Origin: Anaerolineae bacterium
GTDB lineage: Bacteria; Chloroflexota; Anaerolineae; Anaerolineales; Anaerolineaceae
Reading direction: 5' to 3'
Assembly: GCA_013178295.1 (NCBI GenBank)
Contig: JABLWW010000005.1
Span: 182,956 to 246,955, forward strand
Length of the DNA stretch: 64,000 bases
Of the stretch, positions 25,374-34,359 are shown in pieces (within the stretch, counting starts at the first letter, position 1; each line of letters begins with the position of its first letter). The notes under the pieces were generated by a model. That model saw nothing but the letters and a program-made list of their open reading frames with translations, did not search any database and had not been told where the DNA came from. The position numbers were made by a program, and so were the translations under genes.

Positions 25374-27623
25374 TTAGTGCTGTTTTCTCCAGATTTTTTC
25401 CAGGGCGGTTTTGACAATTTCGTTGTTGATGCCGTATTTCTTGCGTGCGGTCATGAGGGGGTTGACGGCGCGAACATCGCCAATGTCGCCAAGGATGTTG
25501 ACGATCGCTTCGCACTGAAAAGGGTTGTTGTAGTACTGTAACGCCCAGATCAGCGGCTCGACTGCATCTGAACCGAATTTGACCAGCACGTTGTAAATTT
25601 CTGGCTGGTTGCTCAGTGAACTGCCCAGTGTTGCAATGAGGGGCTTTATGGATGCAGGACCGATTTCCAGCAGGGCGTTGACGGCGGTGTTGCGAATTTC
25701 CTGCCCGTATTGCCCGCTGACGAGCGTTTCGACCACCGCGGCTGCGGCTGTTTCGTCTGGAATTTTTCCCAGCGCATAGACCAGCGTTTGGGCATCATAG
25801 ATTTTGCTGCGCAATGCCTGGATGATCTGATCACGGGCAGGTTTGCCGATTCTTCCCAGCGCTTCACCGGCAGCCCTGGGATGAATGTTGCCTTCGCGCA
25901 GTCTTTCGAGGATGGGTTTTAGCGCAGGCAACCCAATGTTTCCCAGCGCCTGGGCAGCAGTCTCGCGCACAGATGATGGATAATCGCTGGAAAGAAAGTT
26001 TGCCAGTGGGCGGGCGGCGCGCTCATCGCCGATCAACCCCAGCGTGTGGATGACGGGCAGCAATTCCATTTGCCCGCTGTTGAGCGCTTCGAGCAGCGGC
26101 GGGATGGCTGTATTGCCAAAGTGCGCCAGCGCTTCGACCATCGTCTGCTGAACGGCGGGCGGCTTGGCGGCAAAAGCCTGAATAATGGGCACAATGGCGC
26201 GCGCCTCGCCGATTTGTGCCAGCGCACGGGCGGCGTTGGAGCAGGTTTGTGGGTGGTGCAGGTCTTCCAGCAGGCGGTCTATGGCGGCTTCCCCCAGTTT
26301 GGCGCAGCTTTCCCAATCCTGCAGCGCAATGGCATAGGCGGCGGCGGTTTCATCGTTATGCGGCGACCAGCCGGTTTTTGCCAGCGCTTCGGCTGCCCGC
26401 AGGCGGGTTGTGGTATTGGGCGGGTAGAGTGCGGTGACCAGCGCGTCGTGGGCGGCTTCACCGATGCGGGCAAGCGCATTGATATGGGCAGGGTGCAGGC
26501 TGTCATCGGACAGGCTGGCTACCAGCGCTTCGACGGCGCTTTGATGCTTGAAGTAGCCCAGCGCTTCTACCGCGGCGATGCGGGTCTCGTGATCCCTGTC
26601 GTTGATGCTGTTAAGCAGTTCTGGGAGCGCTTTTTCGCTGCTGATTTTGCCAAGGACATGGATGATTTCTTTGCGTGTTTGCGGGGGTTCGCGCTGCAGA
26701 CTTTCAATGAGGGGGACAATGGCGTTTTCACCAATCTCCAGGCATTTATCCCAGCGGCGCTTGAGCGCCCAGTATCTGGCGCCCTGTTGATCTGCTGCGG
26801 GCGTCCATTGCACCAGATCAAGGGCATTGCTCGCCATCTGCCGAATTTCCTCTTCGGCGGGGTTTTGGATGATCTCCAGCAGAACAGGGACGGCGGTTTC
26901 TCCAAGTTTGCCGATCGCCATACCAGCTTTAAGCGCATATTGGGGGTTCTTTCCCGCTTTGAGCAGGGGTCTGATGACGTCGGGGTGGTGGATTTCACCC
27001 AGAGCTTCGATGACCGGCTCGCAAAGTTCGGGGTCGTTGAGCGCCTGGACCAGCACGGGAATGGCGGCTACTCCGATGGCGGCACATCGGTGCGGCTGTT
27101 TTTTGATCATCCAGTAAGCGGCTGAAAGCGCATCTCTGGTGGGCTGCCAGCCGATCTCGTCCAGTGTTTGGGCGGCAAGCGTCCGCAGGGTTGGGTTGGG
27201 ATCGGAGAGCAGTGGGAAGAGCGCCTCGGCGGCGTCCTGCCCGAGGGCTTTGATCACTTGCAGGGCATCGGGGCGCGCAGGGGCATCGCGCAGCGCGGCG
27301 GTGAGGTACGGCACAAGGGATTTGCCAGCTTTGGGCAGCTCGCTCACAAGCTGTGTCTGAAGCTCCCCCTGCAATTTGCCCAGGCTGGCAGTCAGCGTTT
27401 TGAGCGCATCAGGGGTTGCCAGCTCAACCAGCGCAGAAAGCGCCTGACGGCGTTTGCGCACATCAAGCGAGGCGTTTTTGAAAATCTTGATGATCTCGGC
27501 GGTCTGCTGTTTGGATTTGAGATAGGAAATATCGGCATAGTTATACAGAATCAAAAATACCACACCGCCGGAGACGACAAGGACAACGATCACAAAGCCG
27601 ATAACGATCAGTGTGGTATTCAT
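25374..27623 (-). CDS. HEAT-repeat protein with N-terminal membrane anchor
   Basis: 749 residues. One transmembrane helix (residues 5-27) is followed by about 20 HEAT/PBS-lyase-type repeats of roughly 30-40 residues (recurring ALGxIGxxAxxPLxxAL patterns), giving a long alpha-solenoid in the cytoplasm or outside. These repeats serve protein binding; no catalytic residues are visible. The start ATG lies ten bases after the 3' end of the tmRNA gene on the same strand, with no ribosome site and no room for a terminator, so its mRNA may arise from the tmRNA transcript. Confidence 0.82.
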   Translation of the reverse strand: MNTTLIVIGFVIVVLVVSGGVVFLILYNYADISYLKSKQQTAEIIKIFKNASLDVRKRRQALSALVELATPDALKTLTASLGKLQGELQTQLVSELPKAGKSLVPYLTAALRDAPARPDALQVIKALGQDAAEALFPLLSDPNPTLRTLAAQTLDEIGWQPTRDALSAAYWMIKKQPHRCAAIGVAAIPVLVQALNDPELCEPVIEALGEIHHPDVIRPLLKAGKNPQYALKAGMAIGKLGETAVPVLLEIIQNPAEEEIRQMASNALDLVQWTPAADQQGARYWALKRRWDKCLEIGENAIVPLIESLQREPPQTRKEIIHVLGKISSEKALPELLNSINDRDHETRIAAVEALGYFKHQSAVEALVASLSDDSLHPAHINALARIGEAAHDALVTALYPPNTTTRLRAAEALAKTGWSPHNDETAAAYAIALQDWESCAKLGEAAIDRLLEDLHHPQTCSNAARALAQIGEARAIVPIIQAFAAKPPAVQQTMVEALAHFGNTAIPPLLEALNSGQMELLPVIHTLGLIGDERAARPLANFLSSDYPSSVRETAAQALGNIGLPALKPILERLREGNIHPRAAGEALGRIGKPARDQIIQALRSKIYDAQTLVYALGKIPDETAAAAVVETLVSGQYGQEIRNTAVNALLEIGPASIKPLIATLGSSLSNQPEIYNVLVKFGSDAVEPLIWALQYYNNPFQCEAIVNILGDIGDVRAVNPLMTARKKYGINNEIVKTALEKIWRKQH

Positions 27624-27633
27624 GGGATGAAGG

Positions 27634-28027
27634 TGGAGATGGCGGGAATCGAACCCGCGTCCGAAAGAAGTACACCGCCGAATATCTACGAGCGTAGCCG
27701 ATCATTTAATCTTGCTGAGCGGCGATGGACCGGCATACCGGCGCTCAGCCAGCCGCTCGAGCCCGAGAGCCCTCTTTCGCGCGGATAGCGGCTTCACCGT
27801 GCGGCACCCCGGCTTTGTCTCGCCCGCTCTGCCTCCGGCAGGGGATCGGGGCAGGCAGACGCCGCCTCACAGGGAGACGGTTGCGCAACGTTCCCGCTTA
27901 TGCAGCGAGAGGCATTGCAGCGTAGGAAGTGCGGTTGGCACTTATTGTTTTGTGCTGATTTTACGAGGTCGGCACCTCTCGGCTCGCCATTCGGGGCACG
28001 CCTCTCCCGTCGAAGCCTGGCATCCCC
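27634..28027 (-). ncRNA. ssrA: transfer-messenger RNA (tmRNA)
   Basis: Minus-strand 5' GGGGATG pairs with 3' CATCTCC as a seven-pair acceptor stem (one G-U), and a T-arm GCGGG-TTCGATT-CCCGC closes the tRNA-like part. The resume codon GCC is at 27939-27937 after TAAGT, and the tag reads ANRTSYAAMPLAA before TAA at 27900-27898, ending in the typical LAA protease signal. CCA is not fully encoded: CC is followed by T. A -10 box at 28042-28047 predicts a precursor with about eight extra 5' bases. Rescues stalled ribosomes by trans-translation with SmpB. Confidence 0.95.
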
Positions 28028-28041
28028 GATGTTGTAATTCT

Positions 28042-28047
28042 ATTATA
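28042..28047 (-). promoter_or_regulatory. -10 element of the tmRNA gene
   Basis: Minus-strand TATAAT, predicted transcription start near 28035, eight bases before the mature tmRNA 5' end. The -35 region is not clear. Confidence 0.6.
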
Positions 28048-28219
28048 ACGTAAAAGAGATAAAAATCTTGTTAATATTGCGGGTTTTGATATCCTGCATC
28101 AAAAATACGGAGCCAGTATATAATCAAACCATTGGGAAAAGCACGCCGTGCGGCGGTTACACGCAAGCGCGGCATCTCTAGTATCATTGTGAGGGAGTGC
28201 AAAGCATGGCGAGAGAGAA

Positions 28220-28252
28220 AATTTGCCGTTTTTATGGGTTAAATGGCAAATT
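28220..28252 (-). terminator. hairpin overlapping the end of the DUF255 gene
   Basis: AATTTGCC and GGCAAATT form an eight-pair stem with a 17-base loop that contains the stop codon of the DUF255 gene. On the minus strand it is followed by TTTTC. The long loop makes it a moderate candidate. Confidence 0.45.
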
Positions 28253-30247
28253 ACAGCTAAAGTTCTCGCAAACGTATACAGTGAGGCGGTTATTTAGCAG
28301 GGGGCGGTCGTTGAGCAGCGGCGGGGCGCCCGGCGGCGGAGGGTAAGCCGCGGCGGCGGTGACGGCGTGAGGCGCGCTGGTCTGGGCAATGGTGCGCAGA
28401 TAGGGCTGGTGGCTGGTGTCGTCGGGCGGGTAGAGCGCAGCGGTTTGGCGCAGCGGGGTGAGGGCAAAGTCGAGCGCCTGCAGCCAAAAGGCGTACGCCA
28501 GCGGGTAGCGTTCGGCTTGCGGCTGGATTGCGGCGAGCATCTCTTCTGCCAGAGTGCGCCAGCGGGGGTTTTCGCCAAAGGCGGAAAGCTGCAACAGGGC
28601 AAGTGCCGCCAGCGCGTTGCCGCAGGGTGTGGCGTTATCCTGCAGGCTGCGCGGGCGCAGCATAGGGGTGGGATGATCAAGGCGGGTGTCGTAGAGCAGA
28701 CCGTCCTGGCTGCTGAAGTTCTGCAGCATTGCCTCTGCCAGCTGTATGGCAGAGGCGTACCAGCGCGGGTCAAAATCGGTCTGATAGAGCGCCAGTAGGG
28801 CGAGGATGAGGGCGGCGTAGTCTTCCAAAAAGGCGTTGTGCTGCGCCTTTCCCTGCCGCCAGGCGCGCAGAAGACGGTCGGTGGGGTGCATGGCTTCCAG
28901 CAGAAAAGCGGCGTTGCTGCGGGCGGTTTGCAAATACGCGGCGTTGTCCAAAAAACGGGCGGCTTCGGCAAAGGCGCATAGGGCAAGGGCGTTCCAGGAA
29001 ACGAGCACCTTATCATCGGTTGCCGGGCGGGGGCGCGGCGTGCGCGCTTGATGCAGCATTGCGAGGCAGCGCTGGAGGCGGTTTTCTATCTCTTCCGCTG
29101 TCATGTGCAGGGGCTCAGCCAGTTGTGCGCTGCTGGCGGTGCGCTGCAAAATCAGCCTGCCCTCAAAGTTGCCCTGCGGGCGCAGGTCAAAAGCCTGGCG
29201 CAGCAGATCAAAGTCGAAGGGGTCGCTGATGAGGGTGCGGATGTCGTCCAGCGTCCAGAGGTAATACCTGCCCTCGTGCCCTTCCGAATCGGCGTCGAGA
29301 CTGCTGTAGAACCCGCCCTGCGGGTCGCGCATCTCGCGCTGCAGAAAAGCCAGCGTTTTTTCGCAGGTGTGGCGGTAGGCGGGGTTGGCGGTGATGCGGT
29401 AGGCGCGCAGATAGGTGCGCGCCAGTTGGGCGTTATCGTAAAGCATCTTTTCAAAGTGCGGCACCAGCCATTGGGCGTCGGTGCTGTAACGGTGAAAGCC
29501 GCCGCTGACCAGGTCGTGCACCCCGCCGCGCTGCATGGCATCCAGGGCATGGAGCGCAGCGGGCAGCGCCTGCTGGTTGCCGCGCTGATGCTGGAGGAGG
29601 AGGAAGTCAATTGCCATCGGCTGGGGGAATTTGGGGGCGGCGCCCCATCCGCCGTGCTGCCAGTCGTACTGCTCAAGCAGCCTGTCTGCGGCGCCGGTCA
29701 GCGATGAGAGCGCGAGGGGCGCGGCGGGGGCTTGCACGGGCAGGCGGTTGAATTGCAGCAGATGGTCTGAGATTTGGTCGGCAGCCTGCAGGACGCGGGC
29801 GGGTTCATTGTGCCACACAGCGTGAATATCCGCCAGCAGGCTGCGGAAGGCGGGCATGCCGTAACGCGGGACGGGCGGGAAATAGGTGCCGCCGTAAAAC
29901 GGTTTGCCCTCTGGGGTGAGAAAGACGCTCATTGGCCAGCCGCCCTGTCCGGTCATGGCGACAACCGCGTTCATGTAGATGCTATCCAGGTCGGGGCGCT
30001 CCTCGCGGTCAACCTTGATGTTGACAAACCAGTCGTTGAGCAGTGCAGCGGTCTGCTCATCTTCAAAGGATTCGTGCGCCATGACATGACACCAGTGACA
30101 GGCGGCATAGCCGATGCTGAGAAAGATGGGCTTTTGCTCTTGACGGGCTTTTTGCAGCGCTTCTTCTCCCCACGGGTACCAGTCCACCGGGTTGTGGGCG
30201 TGCTGCAGCAGGTAAGGGGAGGTTGCGTGAATCAGCCGGTTGGGCAT
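28232..30247 (-). CDS. DUF255 thioredoxin-fold / six-hairpin protein (YyaL/SPATA20-like)
   Basis: 671 residues. The N-terminal thioredoxin-like domain ([14 protein letters not shown] at residues 50-53, [16 protein letters not shown]) is followed by an alpha/alpha six-hairpin domain of glycosidase or N-acylglucosamine-epimerase shape, ending in YVCENFSC. This is the conserved YyaL/SPATA20 family, whose reaction is not established. High GC and many Ala, Arg and Leu codons set it apart from the AT-richer flanks. It follows the SIS-domain gene by 20 bases on the same strand, so the two probably share a transcript. Confidence 0.88.
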   Translation of the reverse strand: MPNRLIHATSPYLLQHAHNPVDWYPWGEEALQKARQEQKPIFLSIGYAACHWCHVMAHESFEDEQTAALLNDWFVNIKVDREERPDLDSIYMNAVVAMTGQGGWPMSVFLTPEGKPFYGGTYFPPVPRYGMPAFRSLLADIHAVWHNEPARVLQAADQISDHLLQFNRLPVQAPAAPLALSSLTGAADRLLEQYDWQHGGWGAAPKFPQPMAIDFLLLQHQRGNQQALPAALHALDAMQRGGVHDLVSGGFHRYSTDAQWLVPHFEKMLYDNAQLARTYLRAYRITANPAYRHTCEKTLAFLQREMRDPQGGFYSSLDADSEGHEGRYYLWTLDDIRTLISDPFDFDLLRQAFDLRPQGNFEGRLILQRTASSAQLAEPLHMTAEEIENRLQRCLAMLHQARTPRPRPATDDKVLVSWNALALCAFAEAARFLDNAAYLQTARSNAAFLLEAMHPTDRLLRAWRQGKAQHNAFLEDYAALILALLALYQTDFDPRWYASAIQLAEAMLQNFSSQDGLLYDTRLDHPTPMLRPRSLQDNATPCGNALAALALLQLSAFGENPRWRTLAEEMLAAIQPQAERYPLAYAFWLQALDFALTPLRQTAALYPPDDTSHQPYLRTIAQTSAPHAVTAAAAYPPPPGAPPLLNDRPLLNNRLTVYVCENFSCNLPFNP

Positions 30248-30267
30248 GGGTTCTCGTTTGTGCGCTT

Positions 30268-31308
30268 TTACAGCGTCTCGGTAACTTTAGTCAGCCCTTC
30301 GGGCTGGTCAACGTTGAGATGTTTTTCGATTGCCAGCTGCATGGCAAAACGCTGACCGGGAAGGACAGTGATCAGCGGGGTGAGCCATTCGGGCAGCCCG
30401 CGGGCAATGGGCAGCGGAAAGTGCGCCTGTTCGAGCGCCGCCGGGTCATCCGAGATGATGAGCAGCTCAGCGCCCCTTGACTGCAGATTGCGGATGAGGT
30501 CGAGCAGGTCGTCCTGCACGGCGCTGCGCGGCGCAATGAGAATGACCGGGAAGCCGCTTTGGGCGGTAGCGATAGGCCCGTGGCGGAAATCCGCCGAAGA
30601 ATATGGCTCGGCAACGACGCGGGTCAGTTCTTTGATTTTGAGGGCAATTTCAAAGGCGGAGGCGTAGTTGTAGCCCCTTCCAATCACGGCGCAGTGCTCC
30701 ATATAGCGGTAGCGTTCGGCGCGGGCGATGGCAATTTCGGTATTTTGCAGGGTGGTTTGCATGGCATCCGGCAGCTTTTGCAGTTCGGCGGCGTACTCTG
30801 GGTGCTCGAGCAGAGAGCAGGATAACAGCGCCAGCGCCGCCAGCGAGGCGGTGTAGGTCTTGGTGGCAGCCACAGCGCGCTCTTCGCCCGCTTGCAGCGG
30901 GATGAGATATTCGGCGTTCTCTGCTAAAGGCGATTGCGGGTTGTTGGTGATGGCAAGCGTGGGTCTGCCCTGTTTTTTGGCTTCGGCAATCACAGAGACG
31001 ATATCCGGCGACTGCCCCGACTGCGATATGCCAATCACCAGCGCTCCGCAGAGATCAACGGGGGCATGATAGATCGAAAATACGGAAGGGGTCGCCAGGG
31101 CAACCTGGAGGCGATTATTGATGCCAAGCAGATACTGCGCATAGCGGGCGGCGTTATCGGAGGTGCCGCGCGCGGCGATGAGCACATATTGAAATTTGCC
31201 CCGAATCTGACGGGCGATGCGCTGGACATTTTCTTGCTGGCTATTGAGGAGGTTGCGGATGACTTCGGGCTGCTGGTCAATTTCGGTTTTCAGGATGGAG
31301 GTAGGCAT
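30268..31308 (-). CDS. SIS-domain sugar-phosphate isomerase-like protein (GlmS C-half type)
   Basis: 346 residues forming two SIS domains: [24 protein letters not shown] and later [17 protein letters not shown] and the terminal LTKVTETL. This equals the isomerase half of glucosamine-fructose-6-phosphate aminotransferase without the glutaminase half. Such proteins are usually glucosamine-6-phosphate deaminases (NagB-II) or related amino-sugar isomerases. The reaction here is inferred. The ribosome site AAGGAT overlaps the stop codon of the upstream membrane-protein gene, showing translational coupling. Confidence 0.82.
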   Translation of the reverse strand: MPTSILKTEIDQQPEVIRNLLNSQQENVQRIARQIRGKFQYVLIAARGTSDNAARYAQYLLGINNRLQVALATPSVFSIYHAPVDLCGALVIGISQSGQSPDIVSVIAEAKKQGRPTLAITNNPQSPLAENAEYLIPLQAGEERAVAATKTYTASLAALALLSCSLLEHPEYAAELQKLPDAMQTTLQNTEIAIARAERYRYMEHCAVIGRGYNYASAFEIALKIKELTRVVAEPYSSADFRHGPIATAQSGFPVILIAPRSAVQDDLLDLIRNLQSRGAELLIISDDPAALEQAHFPLPIARGLPEWLTPLITVLPGQRFAMQLAIEKHLNVDQPEGLTKVTETL

Positions 31309-31313
31309 GATTT

Positions 31314-32672
31314 TTATCCTTGTGTGACGGTATTTTGGGGCGGAGCGGGCTGCTGATGAGAGGACTGCGGTTTATCTGGGATTATAACCAATCTGATGAG
31401 CCTTTCAAGGGCATAAGCTGCCCACAAACAGACAAAGGGCAGCAGCGGCAAATAGTAACGTTGAAAGGGAAAGGGGATCAACGCCAGCAGCCAGGCGGTT
31501 TGCAGCAGACATGCGGCGACAAGCAAAACGATTTGTCTTTTGGTTTGCTGGGGCGCGCGCGCCGCAGCCAGACAGGCAAAGCCAAAGCCGGTCAGGCTGA
31601 GTATCAGCATCAGCGTTCCTGCTGTTTGACCGCGCCCAAGCCTGTGAAATGGGTTGGCGCTGTATGTCTGTTCGGACAGGCGGGTTTGCTGGCGGTAGTT
31701 TTCCACCTCGGCAAAAGACGGCGGGTTGAAGTAAAGATTGAGTAGCAGGCTGGCGGCTTTTTTGGCAGGGGTATCAAGGATTTGCGAAGGTGCCAGCGCG
31801 CCAATTGCCTGTGTTTGCCGCTGCAGAAGGTTTTGGCGCGCTTGCCATGCGGCGCGGCTCGCCTGCAAGGGGTTGCGCCATAGAAACGGGTTGAGCGCAA
31901 AAACCAGCGCCAGATAGAGGAGAAGGTAGAGCAGGATTTGTCCGATGCTTTTTTGCCAGTTCTGCGCTTTTTCGATGGCTGCGGGCAGAACGACTGTCAG
32001 CATCCCAACGATAGCGTAGATGACCGCCGATTGTTTGGCGCAAAAAGCAAGTGCAGCGGGGAGAGCAAGCAAATATGGGCGCTGGATGGCTCTGGTCATT
32101 GCCAGCCATGTCAGGGCGATGGCGAACAGCAGAGTGCCTTCTGCCATAGCGCGGCGTGTGTGCAGCAGGATGAGCGCATGTGTGCCGATCAGCAGGATAA
32201 AAAGACAGGCAGTGATGCGGTTGAAGGCGGATTTGATGGCGATATAGAGCGCCGCCAGCGTGACTGGAAACAGGCATGCGATGGATATTCTGCTGACGGT
32301 GAGCAGGTTTTCTGAGGGCAGAGCGCCGTCTGCCCGATTTTCATCCCAGCTTTTTGACCAGTCCCAATCGGCGGGCAGCGGCGCAAGCCGGGCAATTTGT
32401 CTGCCAATGCCAATCAGGTAGCGGGTGAGGGGTGCATCCAGAAGACGATATTGCTGGCGGGCGTCGCTTTGACTGTTGGGTTTCCAGAAAAGCGCGGCAA
32501 GATTCTGGGATGCGATTTCGACATCAGCGCTCATAAAAATCTGTGTGCTTTCGTCCGGGTGAAAGGGAACGGCGCTCACGCCGCAAAGATACAGGCTGGA
32601 GAGCAGCAAAATCAAGAAGAGAGCGGGCAGATCAGTTATTTGCTTTTTGTAGGGCGGGCTTGAGGTTGTCAT
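31314..32672 (-). CDS. GT-C type membrane glycosyltransferase-like protein
   Basis: About 452 residues from ATG 32672. Many hydrophobic segments follow a first-loop acidic motif FHPDEST, as in the PMT/ArnT (GT39) group that uses lipid-linked sugars outside the membrane. The C-terminus is Pro/Gln-rich and cytoplasmic-like. A TTG at 32693 would extend it by seven residues. It heads a minus-strand run with the SIS and DUF255 genes. Divergent to the next GT-C gene, whose -35 box lies inside its first codons. Confidence 0.7.
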   Translation of the reverse strand: MTTSSPPYKKQITDLPALFLILLLSSLYLCGVSAVPFHPDESTQIFMSADVEIASQNLAALFWKPNSQSDARQQYRLLDAPLTRYLIGIGRQIARLAPLPADWDWSKSWDENRADGALPSENLLTVSRISIACLFPVTLAALYIAIKSAFNRITACLFILLIGTHALILLHTRRAMAEGTLLFAIALTWLAMTRAIQRPYLLALPAALAFCAKQSAVIYAIVGMLTVVLPAAIEKAQNWQKSIGQILLYLLLYLALVFALNPFLWRNPLQASRAAWQARQNLLQRQTQAIGALAPSQILDTPAKKAASLLLNLYFNPPSFAEVENYRQQTRLSEQTYSANPFHRLGRGQTAGTLMLILSLTGFGFACLAAARAPQQTKRQIVLLVAACLLQTAWLLALIPFPFQRYYLPLLPFVCLWAAYALERLIRLVIIPDKPQSSHQQPAPPQNTVTQG

Positions 32673-32694
32673 TCTGTGCGGTTGTGAATACAAT
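32666..32694 (+). promoter_or_regulatory. sigma-70 promoter with a three-base leader
   Basis: TTGTCA (32666-32671), a 17-base spacer and TACAAT (32689-32694). Predicted transcription start near 32701, only three bases before ATG 32704. The -35 box lies within the first codons of the divergent gene. Confidence 0.65.
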
Positions 32695-32703
32695 AGTTAC
32701 AAC

Positions 32704-34359
32704 ATGAAAAAATACGTGTTCTGGATTGTCGTGATCCTGGCTGTGGCGGCGGGGTGGAAAATCTGGCTGCTTCGCCGGGATGTTTTTCCGTTCAATGCTG
32801 ATGAGGCGGTTGTGGCGCTGATGGGGCGGCATATCCTGGCTGGTGCGAGACCCATTTTCTTCTATGGGCAGGCGTACATGGGCAGCCTGGATGCTTTTCT
32901 GGTCGCTTTGGGTTTTTCAATGTTTGGACAGCACGTCTGGGTGATACGTCTGGTGCAGACGGTGCTTTATCTTGTTACCATTATAACAACGGTTTGGCTT
33001 GGGGAGGCGGTGTTTGGTTCAAGAAAGGCGGGTTTGCTGGCTGGCGGGTTGCTGGCTGTTCCAACGGTAAATGTTACCCTGTATACAACAGTTAGCCTGG
33101 GGGGATATGGGGAGGCACTGGTGATCGGCAATCTGGTTTTGCTGACAGGGCTTGCGCTGATGCGTTTGGCTGAAACCGGTTTTGCGCAGTGTGGGAAATT
33201 TAAACCGTATATGTTGTTTTTCCTGCTAGGGGTGTTTTGCGGATGCGGGTTGTGGGCAAATGGAATCACGCTGGTGTACAGCATTCCCGTGTGGCTGATG
33301 CTTCTCTGGGTGCTGCTGCGTAGAAGCTGCTGTATATCGCGGCGGACAAAGACGGCTTATCTTTTGGCGGCTGTCCTGGGCGGTGTTATTGGTTCACTGC
33401 CCTGGTGGTTGTATGCGTTTTACAACGGTTTTCAGGCGTTGATACTCGAATTGCTGGGTTCTGCGGTGAATGTGGAGCGGTCGAATTTTATTCTGCGATC
33501 ATTCAATCATCTGGTGAGCCTGGTTGTGCTGGGTACCCCGGTGATTTTTGGCTTTCGTCCTCCTTGGGAGATACGCTGGCTGGTTTTACCACTGATCCCA
33601 TTGCTGATGATCTTTTGGGCTTTTGTGTGGCTAATCTTTGCACAGCTACTAAAGACAAAGTCTGCCATGCAGGTACCCTGCTGGCTGCTGGCTTCTGTCC
33701 TCTTTGTGCTGTGCATGGGCTTTATCTTTACCTCTTTTGGCATTGATCCATCGGGGCGGTATTTTCTGCCCTTGAGTGTTCCCCTTGCTCTGCTTGCCGG
33801 GTATGCTATTTTGTCTATACCATGGGGGAGCTGGTTGAAATACCTTACCCTGGCGCTGGTGATAGGGTATCATGCCGGGGGGACGCTGCAGTGCGCTGCC
33901 AATAATCCGCCAGGTCTGACCACCCAGTTTAATGCCATCACGGTCATTGATCATCGGTATGATCAAGCCCTGATGGACTTTCTCAAACGAAATGGTGAAT
34001 TTACCGGATATACGAACTATTGGGTCTCATATCCGCTGGCTTTTTATTCGGAAGAGACGATGATCTATACCCCTAAACTGCCATATCATGCTGACTTGCG
34101 TTATACCCCGCGCGACAACCGCTACCCGGTGTATGATACATTGATTGAGCAGGCGGGTAAAGCGGCGTATATCACGACCAAGAACCCTGTTTTGGATGAT
34201 TATTTGCGGGAAAAGTTTTCCGGACTGGGGGTAACATGGAAAGAGGAACGGATTGGTGATTACCAGGTCTTTTATCAGCTTTCGCGCTTTGTCAAGCCGG
34301 AGGCGATTGGTCTGGGGGTTTTGCGGGGAGGCAAGATCGCGGGGGTGACACAGCGATGA
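32704..34359 (+). CDS. GT-C type membrane glycosyltransferase-like protein
   Basis: 551 residues with a hydrophobic N-terminus, a first external loop motif FPFNADEAVVALMGRH (acidic DE as in GT39/GT-C enzymes) and about ten further membrane segments. The C-terminal soluble region (YTNYWVSYPLAFYSEE, ENP-type turns) is typical of the outside domain. Likely transfers a sugar from a polyprenyl-phosphate donor to a surface glycan or protein. The mRNA is predicted to have a three-base leader. Its stop overlaps the next gene's ATG by four bases (ATGA). Confidence 0.72.
   Translation: MKKYVFWIVVILAVAAGWKIWLLRRDVFPFNADEAVVALMGRHILAGARPIFFYGQAYMGSLDAFLVALGFSMFGQHVWVIRLVQTVLYLVTIITTVWLGEAVFGSRKAGLLAGGLLAVPTVNVTLYTTVSLGGYGEALVIGNLVLLTGLALMRLAETGFAQCGKFKPYMLFFLLGVFCGCGLWANGITLVYSIPVWLMLLWVLLRRSCCISRRTKTAYLLAAVLGGVIGSLPWWLYAFYNGFQALILELLGSAVNVERSNFILRSFNHLVSLVVLGTPVIFGFRPPWEIRWLVLPLIPLLMIFWAFVWLIFAQLLKTKSAMQVPCWLLASVLFVLCMGFIFTSFGIDPSGRYFLPLSVPLALLAGYAILSIPWGSWLKYLTLALVIGYHAGGTLQCAANNPPGLTTQFNAITVIDHRYDQALMDFLKRNGEFTGYTNYWVSYPLAFYSEETMIYTPKLPYHADLRYTPRDNRYPVYDTLIEQAGKAAYITTKNPVLDDYLREKFSGLGVTWKEERIGDYQVFYQLSRFVKPEAIGLGVLRGGKIAGVTQR

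Noticed and set aside
26046..27125. Long plus-strand frame opposite the HEAT-repeat gene.
   Set aside because: It mirrors the HEAT repeats' codon bias on the other strand; no ribosome site and no protein-like motifs. The minus-strand frame explains the region.
25374..27500. Periodic sequence that could suggest DNA repeats or a CRISPR array.
   Set aside because: The periodicity comes from protein HEAT repeats of varying length and sequence, not from identical DNA repeats with spacers.
28232..30355. Several long plus-strand frames opposite the DUF255 gene.
   Set aside because: High-GC sequence opens all frames; the minus-strand protein has the full DUF255 motif set.
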